Notes: generated by a model not told the origin, from the letters alone. A stretch of 64,000 nucleotides of DNA from Conchiformibius kuhniae DSM 17694 (GCF_000428785.1 NZ_AUAP01000002.1:62001-126000); one strand, 5' to 3'; shown: positions 50,884 through 59,837, counted from the stretch's first letter. Numbers and translations are program-made.

Positions 50884-53800
50884 ATGAACCGCACCCCCCG
50901 CATCCGCGAAATCCCCTACAACTACACCTCTTTTTCCGACCGCGAAATCGTCTGCCGCCTGCTGGGCGATGCCGCGTGGGACATTTTACAAAATTTGCGC
51001 TCGCAACGGCGCACCGGCCGCTCGGCGCGGATGCTGTTTGAAGTGTTGGGCGACATCTGGGCGGTGCAGCGCAACCCCTACCTGATTGACGATTTGCTGG
51101 AACACCCCAAACGCCAAGCCGCCCTCGTGCGCGAAATGCGCCACCGCCTCAACGAAATCCGCAAACGCCGCGATGACAACAGCGAAGTTTTGAAACTCGT
51201 CCAAGCCGCCGAAAGTGCGGTGAACCGTTTTGAAGACGGCTTTGCCGCCACCGCGCTCAAACGCCGCCAAATCCTCGCCCGCTTGGGCAAAATTACCGCC
51301 AAACACAACATCATGTTTGACGGCTTGGCGCGGGTGAGCCACGTTACCGATGCCACGGACTGGCGCGTGGAATATCCCTTTGTGGTCGTCAATCCCGACA
51401 GCGAAGCGGAAATCGCCCCCTTGGTACGCGCCCTGATTGAGCTGGATTTGACCATTATCCCGCGCGGCGGCGGCACGGGCTACACCGGCGGCGCGATTCC
51501 GCTTGACGCGATGAGCGCGGTCATCAACACCGAAAAACTGGACAAGCACAACGGCGTGGAATATGTGCCTTTGGCGGGCTTGGACGGCACGCACCCCGTT
51601 ATCCGTTGCGGCGCGGGCGTGGTAACGCGGCGCGTGGAAGAAACCGCCCACGCCGCCAAGCTGGTGTTTGCCGTGGACCCCACTTCCGCCGATGCCAGTT
51701 GCGTGGGCGGCAACATCGCCATGAACGCGGGCGGCAAAAAAGCCGTGTTGTGGGGGACGGCGCTGGACAATCTGGCGTGGTGGAAAATGGTCAATCCGCA
51801 GGGCGAATGGCTGAAAATCGAGCGCGTGAACCACAATTTCGGCAAAATCCACGACCAAGAAGACGTGGTTTTTGACGTGCATACCCTGCGCGATGACGGC
51901 GAAACCGTTGCCAAAACCGAGCGTTTGCACATTCCCGGCCGCAGCTTCCGCAAAGAAGGCTTGGGCAAGGACGTTACCGACAAATTTTTGAGCGGCTTGC
52001 CGGGCGTGCAGAAAGAAGGCACGGACGGGATTATTACGAGTGCGGCGTTTGTCTTGCACACCATGCCGAAGTTTACCCGCACCGTGTGCTTGGAATTTTT
52101 CGGCACGGTGGCGAATGCCACGCCGTCCATCGTGGAAATCCGCGATTTTATGTTGGGGCACGATTCGGTGCGCTTGGCGGGTTTGGAGCATTTGGATTGG
52201 CGTTACGTCCGCGCGGTCGGTTACGCCACCAAAGCGGCGGGGCGCGGCCGTCCGAAAATGGTGCTGTTGGCGGACATCGTGTCTGATGACGAAGCCGCCG
52301 TGTCCGCCGCCGCCGAACACATCGTGCAACTGGCGCGGGCGCGGGACGGGGACGGTTTTATCGCCGTGTCGCCCGAAGCGCGGAAAACCTTTTGGCTGGA
52401 CCGCAGCCGCACCGCCGCCATCGCCCGCCACACCAATGCCTTTAAAATCAACGAAGACGTGGTTATTCCTTTGGAACGTTTGGGCGAGTATTCGGACGGC
52501 ATCGAGCGCATCAATATTGAATTGTCCATTCAAAACAAGCTGAAACTGTGTGCGGCGTTGGCGGAATACCTTTCAGGCAGCCTGCCCGTGGAACGCATGG
52601 GCACGGAGCTGCCCGACAGCGAACTTTTGGGCGACCGCGCCAAACACGCGCTGGCGCATGTGGAAGCCGTGCGCGGACGTTGGCAATGGCTGCTGGACAA
52701 TATGGACGCGCCGCTTGCCGATTATCGGGCGCGTTACGGCGAAGCGGTGTTTGCCGACCCTGCCGCCAAAGCGGAAGAAAGCTGCTTTATTGCTTTTCGC
52801 GATTTCCGTTTGCGCGTGTCGGTGAAAGAAGACGTGATGAAGCCTTTGGCGGAGATTTTGAGCGGTCAGGCGGATACCAAAATTATGGCGGCATTGGGCA
52901 AAATCCACGCCGCCACCGTGCGCGGGCGCGTGTTCGTTGCCCTGCACATGCACGCGGGAGACGGCAATGTCCACACCAATATTCCCGTCAATTCCGATGA
53001 TTACGAAATGCTCAACACCGCCCACCGCGCCGTTGCCCGCATCATGAACTTGGCGCGGAGCTTGGACGGCGTGATTTCCGGCGAACACGGCATCGGCATC
53101 ACCAAGCTGGAATTTTTAAACGATGCGGAAATGCAGCCGTTTTGGGAATACAAAGCCAAAGTGGACCCGCACGGGCGTTTCAACCGCCACAAACTGATGA
53201 AAGGCTCGGATTTGCGCCGCGCCTACACCCCGTCTTTTGAACTGATGGGCTTTGAATCGCTGATTATGGAACAGTCCGCGCTGGGCGGCATCACCCACGC
53301 CGTCAAAGACTGCCTGCGCTGCGGCAAATGCAAACCCGTGTGTTCCACCCACGTCCCCCGCGCCAATCTGCTTTACAGCCCGCGCAACAAAATTCTCGGC
53401 GTGGGCTTGCTGGCGGAAGCGTTTTTGTATGAAGAACAAACGCGGCGCGGCGTGTCGCTGAAGCATTTTGACGAACTGGCGAACATCGGCGACCACTGCA
53501 CCGTCTGCCACCGTTGCGTGAAACCCTGCCCCGTGAAAATTGATTTCGGCGATGTAACGGTGGACATCCGTCATTTCCTGAAACAATCGGGCAAGGCGAA
53601 GTTCAGCCCCGCCGCCGCCGCAGGCATGGCACTTTTAAACGCCAAAGACCCGCGCACCATCAAGCTGTTGCGCCAAGCCGTTGCCAAAGGCGGTTTCAAA
53701 CTGCAAAACTTCGCCTACGAATTGGCGCAAAAATTCCCCGTCGGCGCGGACAAGCAGAAAGAAGCCCCCAAAGCCACCACCCGCAAAACCCCCGTGCGCG

Positions 53801-54714
53801 AACAGGTCGTCCACTTTATCAACCGCCCCCTGCCGCGCCATGTGCCGATTAGAACCGCGCGCGCCCTGCTGGACATCGAAGACGCGAAAACCGTGCCGAT
53901 TATCCGCAATCCCGCGCTGCCTGAAGATGCCGAAGCGGTGTTTTACTTCCCCGGCTGCGGCTCGGAACGGCTGTTCAGCCAAGTGGGTTTGGCAACGCAG
54001 GCGATGCTCTACCACACCGGCGTGCAAACCGTGCTGCCTCCGGGCTATCTGTGTTGCGGTTATCCGCAAAACGCGGGCGGCGACAAGGCGCGCGCCGAAC
54101 AAATCGTTACCGACAACCGCGTATTGTTTCACCGCATGGCGAACACCTTGAATTATTTGGACATCAAAACCGTGGTGGTGAGCTGCGGAACGTGTTACGA
54201 CTCGCTGGCGGAATACCGTTTTGAAGACATTTTCCCCGATTGCCGCATCATTGACATTCATGAATTTTTGTTGGAAAAAGGCGTGAAACTGGACGGCGTG
54301 CAGGGTCGGCAGTATCTCTACCACAATCCCTGCCACTCGCCCGTGAAAACGATGGACGCGGCGAAACTGGCGGGCGAGTTGATGGGCAAGCCTGTCATCA
54401 ACAGCGACCGTTGCTGCGGCGAAAGCGGCATGTTTGCGGTGAAACGCCCCGACATCGCCACGCAGGTGAAATTCCGCAAGCAGGAGGAAATCGCCAAAAA
54501 CTTGGCGATGCTGCCTGAAAACCAGCGCGGCGATGTGAAAATGCTCACGTCCTGCCCCGCGTGTTTGCAGGGTTTGAGCCGTTATACGGACGACAACAAT
54601 CTGCCCGCCGACTACATTGTGGTGGAAATGGCGAAGCATATTCTCGGCGAGAATTGGCAGGACGAGTTTGTGGCGCACACCAAAAACGGGGGGATTGAGA
54701 AAGTGTTGTTGTAA
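50884..54714 (+). CDS. FAD/Fe-S oxidoreductase, putative D-lactate or 2-hydroxyacid dehydrogenase
   Basis: 1276-residue fusion. An N-terminal region (about 1-150, DUF3683-like in my reading) precedes an FAD-binding_4 domain with IIPRGGGTGYTGGAIPLD (about residues 191-208) and DPTSADASCVGGNIAMNAGG, and an FAD-oxidase C-terminal domain with LHMHAGDGNVHTNIP and ISGEHGIGITKLEF. Two 4Fe-4S motifs are CLRCGKCKPVCS (from about 810) and CTVCHRCVKPCP (from about 872). A GlpC/LutA-like part has two CCG sites (CCGYPQNAGG near 1057 and CCGESGMF). It is probably a respiratory 2-hydroxyacid oxidase feeding quinone. The RBS and start belong to a conserved repeat. Confidence 0.9.
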   Translation: MNRTPRIREIPYNYTSFSDREIVCRLLGDAAWDILQNLRSQRRTGRSARMLFEVLGDIWAVQRNPYLIDDLLEHPKRQAALVREMRHRLNEIRKRRDDNSEVLKLVQAAESAVNRFEDGFAATALKRRQILARLGKITAKHNIMFDGLARVSHVTDATDWRVEYPFVVVNPDSEAEIAPLVRALIELDLTIIPRGGGTGYTGGAIPLDAMSAVINTEKLDKHNGVEYVPLAGLDGTHPVIRCGAGVVTRRVEETAHAAKLVFAVDPTSADASCVGGNIAMNAGGKKAVLWGTALDNLAWWKMVNPQGEWLKIERVNHNFGKIHDQEDVVFDVHTLRDDGETVAKTERLHIPGRSFRKEGLGKDVTDKFLSGLPGVQKEGTDGIITSAAFVLHTMPKFTRTVCLEFFGTVANATPSIVEIRDFMLGHDSVRLAGLEHLDWRYVRAVGYATKAAGRGRPKMVLLADIVSDDEAAVSAAAEHIVQLARARDGDGFIAVSPEARKTFWLDRSRTAAIARHTNAFKINEDVVIPLERLGEYSDGIERINIELSIQNKLKLCAALAEYLSGSLPVERMGTELPDSELLGDRAKHALAHVEAVRGRWQWLLDNMDAPLADYRARYGEAVFADPAAKAEESCFIAFRDFRLRVSVKEDVMKPLAEILSGQADTKIMAALGKIHAATVRGRVFVALHMHAGDGNVHTNIPVNSDDYEMLNTAHRAVARIMNLARSLDGVISGEHGIGITKLEFLNDAEMQPFWEYKAKVDPHGRFNRHKLMKGSDLRRAYTPSFELMGFESLIMEQSALGGITHAVKDCLRCGKCKPVCSTHVPRANLLYSPRNKILGVGLLAEAFLYEEQTRRGVSLKHFDELANIGDHCTVCHRCVKPCPVKIDFGDVTVDIRHFLKQSGKAKFSPAAAAGMALLNAKDPRTIKLLRQAVAKGGFKLQNFAYELAQKFPVGADKQKEAPKATTRKTPVREQVVHFINRPLPRHVPIRTARALLDIEDAKTVPIIRNPALPEDAEAVFYFPGCGSERLFSQVGLATQAMLYHTGVQTVLPPGYLCCGYPQNAGGDKARAEQIVTDNRVLFHRMANTLNYLDIKTVVVSCGTCYDSLAEYRFEDIFPDCRIIDIHEFLLEKGVKLDGVQGRQYLYHNPCHSPVKTMDAAKLAGELMGKPVINSDRCCGESGMFAVKRPDIATQVKFRKQEEIAKNLAMLPENQRGDVKMLTSCPACLQGLSRYTDDNNLPADYIVVEMAKHILGENWQDEFVAHTKNGGIEKVLL

Positions 54715-54744
54715 AAGTTTTTCAGGCAGCCCGAATATTTTTCC

Positions 54745-54865
54745 GCGCCGTCATTCCCGCGAATGCGGGAATCCAAAGTTGTTCTTGTGAAAATGAAAAT
54801 TTACTATGGCGGAAGCATGGATTCCCGCCTGCGCGGGAATGACGGTGTGGTGTGGTTTTTCGGCA
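54745..54865. repeat. dRS3-bearing intergenic mosaic element N9 (short)
   Basis: Core only: two dRS3 palindromes around 54757 and 54820 separated by a different spacer (aagttgttcttgtgaaaatg), without the GTGTCATCAATT/TGACACGCC ends. Confidence 0.75.
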
Positions 54866-54887
54866 CGGGCGAAGCCGTCAAACGTTC

Positions 54888-54899
54888 AGGCTGCCTGAA
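54888..54899 (+). repeat. DNA uptake sequence, AGGCTGCCTGAA type
   Basis: Exact 12-mer within TTCAGGCTGCCTGAA. Confidence 0.75.
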
Positions 54900-54948
54900 A
54901 AATAGCGGATTGACGTAGGGTAGGAGCATGGCGTTTCCCCTTCCCCAG

Positions 54949-54972
54949 CCCTCCCCCGTAAACGGGGGAGGG
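54949..54972. repeat. GC-rich hairpin before the membrane protein gene
   Basis: ccctcccccgt-aa-acgggggaggg, 11-bp stem, followed by aaaaaatc on the plus strand. It may be a terminator for upstream transcription or part of the leader of the next gene. Confidence 0.45.
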
Positions 54973-54987
54973 AAAAAATCATTTTTC

Positions 54988-54999
54988 AGGCTGCCTGAA
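54988..54999 (+). repeat. DNA uptake sequence, AGGCTGCCTGAA type
   Basis: Second exact 12-mer, 100 bp after the first; lies 41 bp before the next ATG. Confidence 0.75.
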
Positions 55000-55040
55000 A
55001 ACCGTTTATATCGTTGAAAAAACATCACGGGAAAAACAAA

Positions 55041-56342
55041 ATGAAACACAACGGACAATCCGAACCTTCGCCAACGCTGCGGACGGCAGCGTCCGTAACG
55101 GCGGCGCGTTATTCTTTGCTGCTGATGCTGGCATCGCTGTGTCTGCCTGCCTTGTCCTTGGACAGGAATATGATGTTCGGCTTGGGCATATGGGTGTTTA
55201 TGGGGTTTGGCTGGATGTTTCCGGTTATCGGCTGGGCGGTGTATGCCAATCTGTTTTATTGGGCGGCTTTGCTGATGTTCCGGCTGGGCGGCACGCGCTC
55301 CGTCAAAGCGTTGTTGTGGATAACATGGATATTGGCCGTTCCCGGCACGGTGTTTTTTGCGATGCGCGAACAAACCACTTTCGGTTGGGGTGCGGTATTG
55401 TGGTTTTTGTCGTTTGGTGCGCTGACGTTTGCGGTGTATGGCTATGATGTAACCGCTCAGCAAATGCGGCGGCGTTTGACGACAATGACGGCGGTGGCGG
55501 TGTTGCCGATTCTGCCGGTGTACGCATGGCAATGGCAGCACGCCAACGAATTGGAACGGCGGGTGTATCTGCGTTTGGGGGCGGCGTTTACCTTGAAACC
55601 CTTGTCCGGACAACCTTATGTGCCGCCGCCCGCGCTGCCGCCGCAAAGTACGCTGGCGTTGCACGGCGATTGGGACGGCAGCATCAAGCCTTGGACGGTG
55701 GTGGAGCTGCCGGGACGGTTTGATTATCGCGGTTGGCGGGTGCAGATTTTTAAATTGGAAGAAGTCGCCTTGCTGTCGCGGCTGCCTGAAAACAGCGTGG
55801 CCGACTATCAATACGGCTTGCGGAACGGCGAATGGTTTTTGGCGGACAAGCAGGGCAAAACGCTGTGGCGCGTGCCGCATCAACCTCGTTCCCTGCTGAA
55901 CGATGAATACGACAGGCATTGGGACAAGCAGTTTGCGGAACATTGGCCGCCCGAACCGTCCGCGCTGCCCGTTGGCGAGGAAACCGCCTTTGCCGATTGT
56001 CCGCCCGCGCCGTCTGCCGCGCCGTTTGCGCACGCGGTGGATTGGTTGGGACAAACCGTGCTGCCCTTAAAAGATTGGGAACGGCGGCCGGCGGCGGATT
56101 ATCGCGGCTACTGTTCGCCGAATTATGCGGTGCTGGTGGCACGCGACAGCGAGGGCGATTATCCCGGACACGCCATTGTGTTTTCGCGCGAGCCGTTCCG
56201 TCCTTTAAACCGCCACTCTTCATGGGCGGGCGACACAAAAACATGGCCGGACAGCATCATTCTGACCACGCCGCCGCCCGGTGACACGGGCTGGGTGCGT
56301 ATGCCCGAAATCCGCAGCCATTTTCAATCATCAGGACAATAA
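55041..56342 (+). CDS. uncharacterised membrane protein with large soluble domain
   Basis: 433 residues. The N-terminal half has about five membrane segments (from LLLMLASLCLPALSL through IWVFMGFGWMFPVIGWAVY to TAVAVLPILPVYAW) and the C-terminal half (about 175-433) is a soluble, proline- and tryptophan-rich domain (STLALHGDWDGSIKPWTVVELPG, LLSRLPENSVADYQYGLRNGEWF). No family recognised. The ATG at 55041 is preceded by gggaaaaac; an in-frame TTG at 55014 is less likely. It ends 10 bp before avtA and probably shares its transcript. Confidence 0.7.
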   Translation: MKHNGQSEPSPTLRTAASVTAARYSLLLMLASLCLPALSLDRNMMFGLGIWVFMGFGWMFPVIGWAVYANLFYWAALLMFRLGGTRSVKALLWITWILAVPGTVFFAMREQTTFGWGAVLWFLSFGALTFAVYGYDVTAQQMRRRLTTMTAVAVLPILPVYAWQWQHANELERRVYLRLGAAFTLKPLSGQPYVPPPALPPQSTLALHGDWDGSIKPWTVVELPGRFDYRGWRVQIFKLEEVALLSRLPENSVADYQYGLRNGEWFLADKQGKTLWRVPHQPRSLLNDEYDRHWDKQFAEHWPPEPSALPVGEETAFADCPPAPSAAPFAHAVDWLGQTVLPLKDWERRPAADYRGYCSPNYAVLVARDSEGDYPGHAIVFSREPFRPLNRHSSWAGDTKTWPDSIILTTPPPGDTGWVRMPEIRSHFQSSGQ

Positions 56343-56352
56343 GGATACAACC

Positions 56353-57654
56353 ATGCAGTTTTCCGATTTCGGACAACATTTTACCCGCGAAAGCGCGATT
56401 TTGCAGTTGATGGACGATTTGGGCAAAGCCTTGGCGCAAGAAGGGGTGAATATGCTCGGCGGCGGCAATCCCGCCCGCATTCCCGCCGTGAATGCGCTGT
56501 TTGCCGAAGTGTTGCGCGACATCGCCAACGGTGATGATTGTGCGGCGGCGGTGGAAAACATCGGCAATTATTCCGAGCCGCAGGGAGACCGCGCATTTTT
56601 GAACACCGTTGCCGCCTTTTTGCGCCGTCATTACGGCTGGAGCGTGTCTGCCGAAAACTTGGCGCTGACCAACGGCTCGCAAAACGCTTTTTTCTATTTG
56701 TTCAACCTGTTCGGCGGCGCGTTTACCGACAATCAGGGCAATACGGTGCAAAAATCGGTGCTGCTGCCGCTTGCGCCCGAATATGTCGGCTATGCCGATG
56801 TGCAGGTGGGCGGGTCGCGGTTTGTGTCCGTGCCGCCGCAGATTGAAAACGTGCAATACGGCGGACGGGACGGCTTTTTCAAATACCGCATCGATTTTGA
56901 CGCGCTGGAAAAGCTGCCGCAATGGGCGGCGGGCGAAATCGGCGCAGTGTGCTGCTCGCGCCCGACCAACCCTTCGGGCAATGTGCTGACCGATGCCGAA
57001 ATGGCGCGTTTGGACGCATTGGCGCGGCGGCACGGCGTTCCCCTGATTATCGACAACGCCTACGGCATGCCCTTTCCCAACATCATCCACCGCGATGCCG
57101 AATTGGTGTGGCACGACAACATTATCCTGTGCTTCAGCCTGTCGAAAGTCGGCTTGCCCGGCGTGCGTTGCGGCATCGTGCTGGCACGCCCCGAAGTGAT
57201 ACGCGCCATCACCGCGCTCAATGCGGTGGTAAACCTTGCCCCGACCCGTTTCGGTGCGGCAGTGGCTGCCCCGCTTTTGCAGGACGACCGCCTCAAAACC
57301 CTTGCCGACAACGTTATCCGCCCGTTTTACCGCCGTCAAGCCGATTTGGCGGTGTCGCTGCTGCAAAAGGAAATGGCGGATTTGCCCGTACGCATCCACC
57401 TTCCCGAAGGCGCGATTTTCCTGTGGCTGTGGTTTGAAGGCTTGCCCGCAGGCAGCGACGAACTCTACCGCCGTTTGAAAGCACGCGGCACGCTCGTCAT
57501 TCCAAGCGAACCGTTTTTTGTCGGCATCGACACCGCACAATTTTGCCACGCCCGCGAATGCGTCCGCATCAGCATCGCCCAAGACCAAGCCGTATTGGCA
57601 CGGGGCATCGCTGCCATCGCCGCCGAAGCGCGGGCATTGTACGGCACGGGCTGA
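56353..57654 (+). CDS. avtA: valine-pyruvate aminotransferase AvtA
   Basis: 433-residue PLP-dependent fold type I aminotransferase that makes valine or alanine by exchange with pyruvate. NMLGGGNPARIP at the start, TNGSQNAFFYLFNLFGG, CCSRPTNPSGNVLTD, DNAYGMPFPNI and the PLP-lysine site CFSLSKVGLPGVRCG. The C-terminal EGAIFLWLWFEGLP is typical of AvtA. The ATG at 56353 follows RBS aaggata; the preceding membrane protein gene ends 10 bp earlier. Confidence 0.94.
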   Translation: MQFSDFGQHFTRESAILQLMDDLGKALAQEGVNMLGGGNPARIPAVNALFAEVLRDIANGDDCAAAVENIGNYSEPQGDRAFLNTVAAFLRRHYGWSVSAENLALTNGSQNAFFYLFNLFGGAFTDNQGNTVQKSVLLPLAPEYVGYADVQVGGSRFVSVPPQIENVQYGGRDGFFKYRIDFDALEKLPQWAAGEIGAVCCSRPTNPSGNVLTDAEMARLDALARRHGVPLIIDNAYGMPFPNIIHRDAELVWHDNIILCFSLSKVGLPGVRCGIVLARPEVIRAITALNAVVNLAPTRFGAAVAAPLLQDDRLKTLADNVIRPFYRRQADLAVSLLQKEMADLPVRIHLPEGAIFLWLWFEGLPAGSDELYRRLKARGTLVIPSEPFFVGIDTAQFCHARECVRISIAQDQAVLARGIAAIAAEARALYGTG

Positions 57655-57818
57655 CCGCCGCGCCCTTGCATTTGTGCAAAGGGCGTGCTAATCTTGAATC
57701 AGTGCAAAAGACAAAGGTTTGATTTGTCAAAATGCCTTTTCGGCGGGCAAAACACACGGAGTGGTGCCGGTGTACCGCTCCGTACCTTGAAACGTGCCGC
57801 CGGTTGTAACAGATGTAA
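57655..57818. other. intergenic sequence after avtA
   Basis: Holds an imperfect hairpin cgcccttgca / tgcaaagggcg (57661-57685), possibly the avtA terminator although no T-run follows, then about 130 bp without gene or repeat that I can identify before the structured element. Confidence 0.45.
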
Positions 57819-57960
57819 CGAAAACGGTTTCCGATGTTTCAACGCGCAGGGCTGCACATAAAGGGCAGCCCTGTGATTTGGACGGACTTACGCCCCGCCC
57901 GAATAATCAAGCGATTTTACCGCCGTGAACGGCGGGGTTTCAAACCGAACAGGAATTTTG
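57819..57960 (+). repeat. structured intergenic element, copy B (in 5' leader)
   Basis: Begins gaaaacggtttccgatg, shared with inverted copy C. Stem 1 is CAGGGCTGC/GCAGCCCTG (57847-57855 with 57865-57873) and stem 2 is CCGCCG/CGGCGG (57920-57925 with 57930-57935). It ends in GGTTTCAAACCG and RBS aacaggaattttg fused to the ATG at 57961. Confidence 0.8.
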
Positions 57961-58320
57961 ATGAAGTACGCAATCCAAAAAATCACCGCATCACTTGCCG
58001 GCATCTGCCTGCTGCTGCCCGCATTGGCACAAGCGCAACGCCCCGTCAGCGAAGCCGAAGTCCACGCCTACCGTCAAACCATGTCGGCTGCGGGTCAGGC
58101 TTTGGCGCGGGGCGATGCCGCTTCCGCCTTTCCGCAAGTGCTGGCGATGGCGCAAAAAGGCTTTGCCGAAGCGCAATACATCGTTGCCACCCTGTATCAC
58201 GACGGCGAAGGCACGCCCGCCAACCCCGAACAGGCACGGCATTGGTATCGGGCGGCAGCGCAAAGCGGCAACCGCGCCGTGGCACAATTGGCGCAGGAGG
58301 CACTGGCACAACTACAATAA
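57961..58320 (+). CDS. small exported Sel1-repeat-like protein
   Basis: 119 residues with a cleavable signal peptide (ITASLAGICLLLPALAQAQ). The mature part holds two Sel1-like helical repeats: AFPQVLAMAQKGFAEAQYIVATLYHDGEGTP (in two parts) and NPEQARHWYRAAAQSGNRAVAQLAQ, the A.YN.G..YH.GEG and A..WY..AA..G patterns of the family. Such proteins usually act as protein-protein adaptors. Its RBS and start codon belong to a conserved repeat. A HicA-like small gene follows 31 bp downstream. Confidence 0.8.
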   Translation: MKYAIQKITASLAGICLLLPALAQAQRPVSEAEVHAYRQTMSAAGQALARGDAASAFPQVLAMAQKGFAEAQYIVATLYHDGEGTPANPEQARHWYRAAAQSGNRAVAQLAQEALAQLQ

Positions 58321-58351
58321 TGTAAAACACACACACCTACGGAGAAAGACC

Positions 58352-58588
58352 ATGCAATTTAGCAAAGACGATAAAATCAATAATTTGGTTACAGAGAAAG
58401 TGCGGGCGGGCTGGCAGGTTCGTAAAGGCAAAAAACACAAAATCCTGATTGCGCCCAACCGTCAGCGCATCGCCATTCCCGCCACGCCCAGCGATTACCG
58501 CGCATTTCTCAATTTTTCCCGAGACGTGCGCCGTTTGGCGGAAGGTTTGCCGATACGGGTAACCGAGCAATTGGGCGGCGCATCGTGA
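58352..58588 (+). CDS. small basic HicA-like protein
   Basis: 78 residues, basic and soluble. GWQVRKGKKHKILIAPNRQRIAIPATPSD resembles the beta-beta core of the HicA/dsRBD-like fold when read in short parts (GWQVRKGKKH, then PNRQRIAIPATPSD), with a histidine after the KK pair where HicA toxins carry their catalytic His. The C-terminal helix FLNFSRDVRRLAEG is longer than usual. No HicB partner is next to it. RBS ggagaaagac is strong. HicA relationship is tentative. Confidence 0.6.
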   Translation: MQFSKDDKINNLVTEKVRAGWQVRKGKKHKILIAPNRQRIAIPATPSDYRAFLNFSRDVRRLAEGLPIRVTEQLGGAS

Positions 58589-58673
58589 TTTCCCGTAAAA
58601 ACAACGGTTGCCAACACCCTTATGTACGACCCGTACACGGCGGGCGTTGCCGCCTTGTCTCGTTTTTATTTTT

Positions 58674-58999
58674 ATCAACTATAAATTTTCTGCATAAAAT
58701 CAGTTTGATATAAAAACACGCCGTCATTCCTGCGAATGCGGAAAGCCACTGCCCGATGCTTGGCAAGCGATGTTTTATCAATGTTTGTTGCAGTTTATTG
58801 TTGGATTCTCGCGCAGGTGCAGGTTGGGTTGGCGCGAAGCGCAAACCCAACAAAATCCATAAATTTTTGGAAAAATGTTGGGTTTTCACTTCGTTTCAAC
58901 ACAAGCCACGCTTGCTTCACAAACATCAGGCAGTGGCTTTCCGCATTCGCGGGAATGACGGCGCTGTGTTTTTCTCGGTCAATTGATGACGCGCCCTAA
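58674..58999. repeat. dRS3-bearing intergenic mosaic element N10 with palindromic insert
   Basis: Left part is ATAAATTTTCTGCATAAAATCAG-like (element end inverted), followed by a dRS3 with one change, the conserved spacer, the inverted ~105-bp insert (58811-58915), a degenerate dRS3 and the right end CAATTGATGACGCGCCCTAA. It lies 12 bp from the cysE stop. Confidence 0.83.
58811..58915. repeat. nested ~105-bp palindromic repeat, copy 3 (inverted)
   Basis: Reverse orientation of the copies at 13221 and 48355: gcgcaggtgcaggttgggttgg to cacaagccacgcttgc. Confidence 0.75.
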
Positions 59000-59011
59000 G
59001 CACGGGCGCAA

Positions 59012-59812
59012 TCAAATGACAAAATGCAAATCGTCCAAACCCGCAAAGCCTTGGTCCATCTCGGCGGCGGGTTTGTTTTTGGATACGCCCACCGCTTTGG
59101 CGGGAACGCCGACCACAGTGGTGTGCGCTTCCACATCGCGCACCACCACGCTGCCCGCGCCGATTTTGGCGCACTCGCCGATGCGGATGTTGCCCAGCAC
59201 CGAAGCATTCGCGCCAATCATCACGCCGTCGCCCACTTTCGGGTGGCGGTCGCCGCTTTCCTTACCCGAACCGCCCAGCGTAACGCCGTGCAGCAGCGAA
59301 ATATCGTTGCCCAACACCGCCGTTTCGCCGACCACCACGCCCGTGCCGTGGTCAATCATGATGCCGCGCCCGAACACCGCGCCGGGGTGAATGTCCACGC
59401 CGAACACTTCCGAAGCGCGGTTTTGCAGAAAATACGCCAGCGTTTTGCGCCCGTCCCGCCACAGGCAATGGTTGATGCGGTGCGCCTGAATGGCGTGGAA
59501 GCCTTTGAAATACAACAAAGGCAGCGTGTATTGGTCGCAGGCGGGGTCGCGTTCGTAACAGGCGCGGATGTCGGCTTGTACGGCGGCGGTGATGTCGTCG
59601 TTGCCGTTCAGCACTTCGGCAAACACTTCAAACAGGCTGCGCGCGTCCATCACGCTGTTGCACAGTTTGCTGGAAAGCTGGAACGCCAGCACGTTTGCCA
59701 AACTTTTGTGGCGCAATACGGTCAGGTGCAGAAAGCTGGCGAGCATCGGCTCTTCGGCGGCGGCGCGGGCGGTTTCTTCGCGGATGGCGAGCCAAAGGTC
59801 TTGCGGGTGCAT
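59012..59812 (-). CDS. cysE: serine O-acetyltransferase CysE
   Basis: 266-residue left-handed beta-helix acetyltransferase that makes O-acetylserine for cysteine synthesis. The N-terminal helical domain has WLAIREETARAAAEEP and FLHLTVLRHKSLANVLAFQL, the linker contains CDQYTLPLLYFKGFHAIQAHR, and hexapeptide repeats follow (VDIHPGAVFGRGIMIDHGTG with the active His, VVVGETAVLGNDISLLHGVTLGG in two parts). The C-terminal tail ends DDLHFVI; a C-terminal Ile fits docking into CysK. Monocistronic; a mosaic repeat lies beyond its stop. Confidence 0.95.
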   Translation of the reverse strand: MHPQDLWLAIREETARAAAEEPMLASFLHLTVLRHKSLANVLAFQLSSKLCNSVMDARSLFEVFAEVLNGNDDITAAVQADIRACYERDPACDQYTLPLLYFKGFHAIQAHRINHCLWRDGRKTLAYFLQNRASEVFGVDIHPGAVFGRGIMIDHGTGVVVGETAVLGNDISLLHGVTLGGSGKESGDRHPKVGDGVMIGANASVLGNIRIGECAKIGAGSVVVRDVEAHTTVVGVPAKAVGVSKNKPAAEMDQGFAGLDDLHFVI

Positions 59813-59837
59813 GGTGGAATCCTTGTTGTGTGAACAG

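Noticed and set aside
50986..52533. 515-codon open frame on the minus strand
   Set aside because: Antisense to the FAD oxidoreductase whose motifs are unambiguous.
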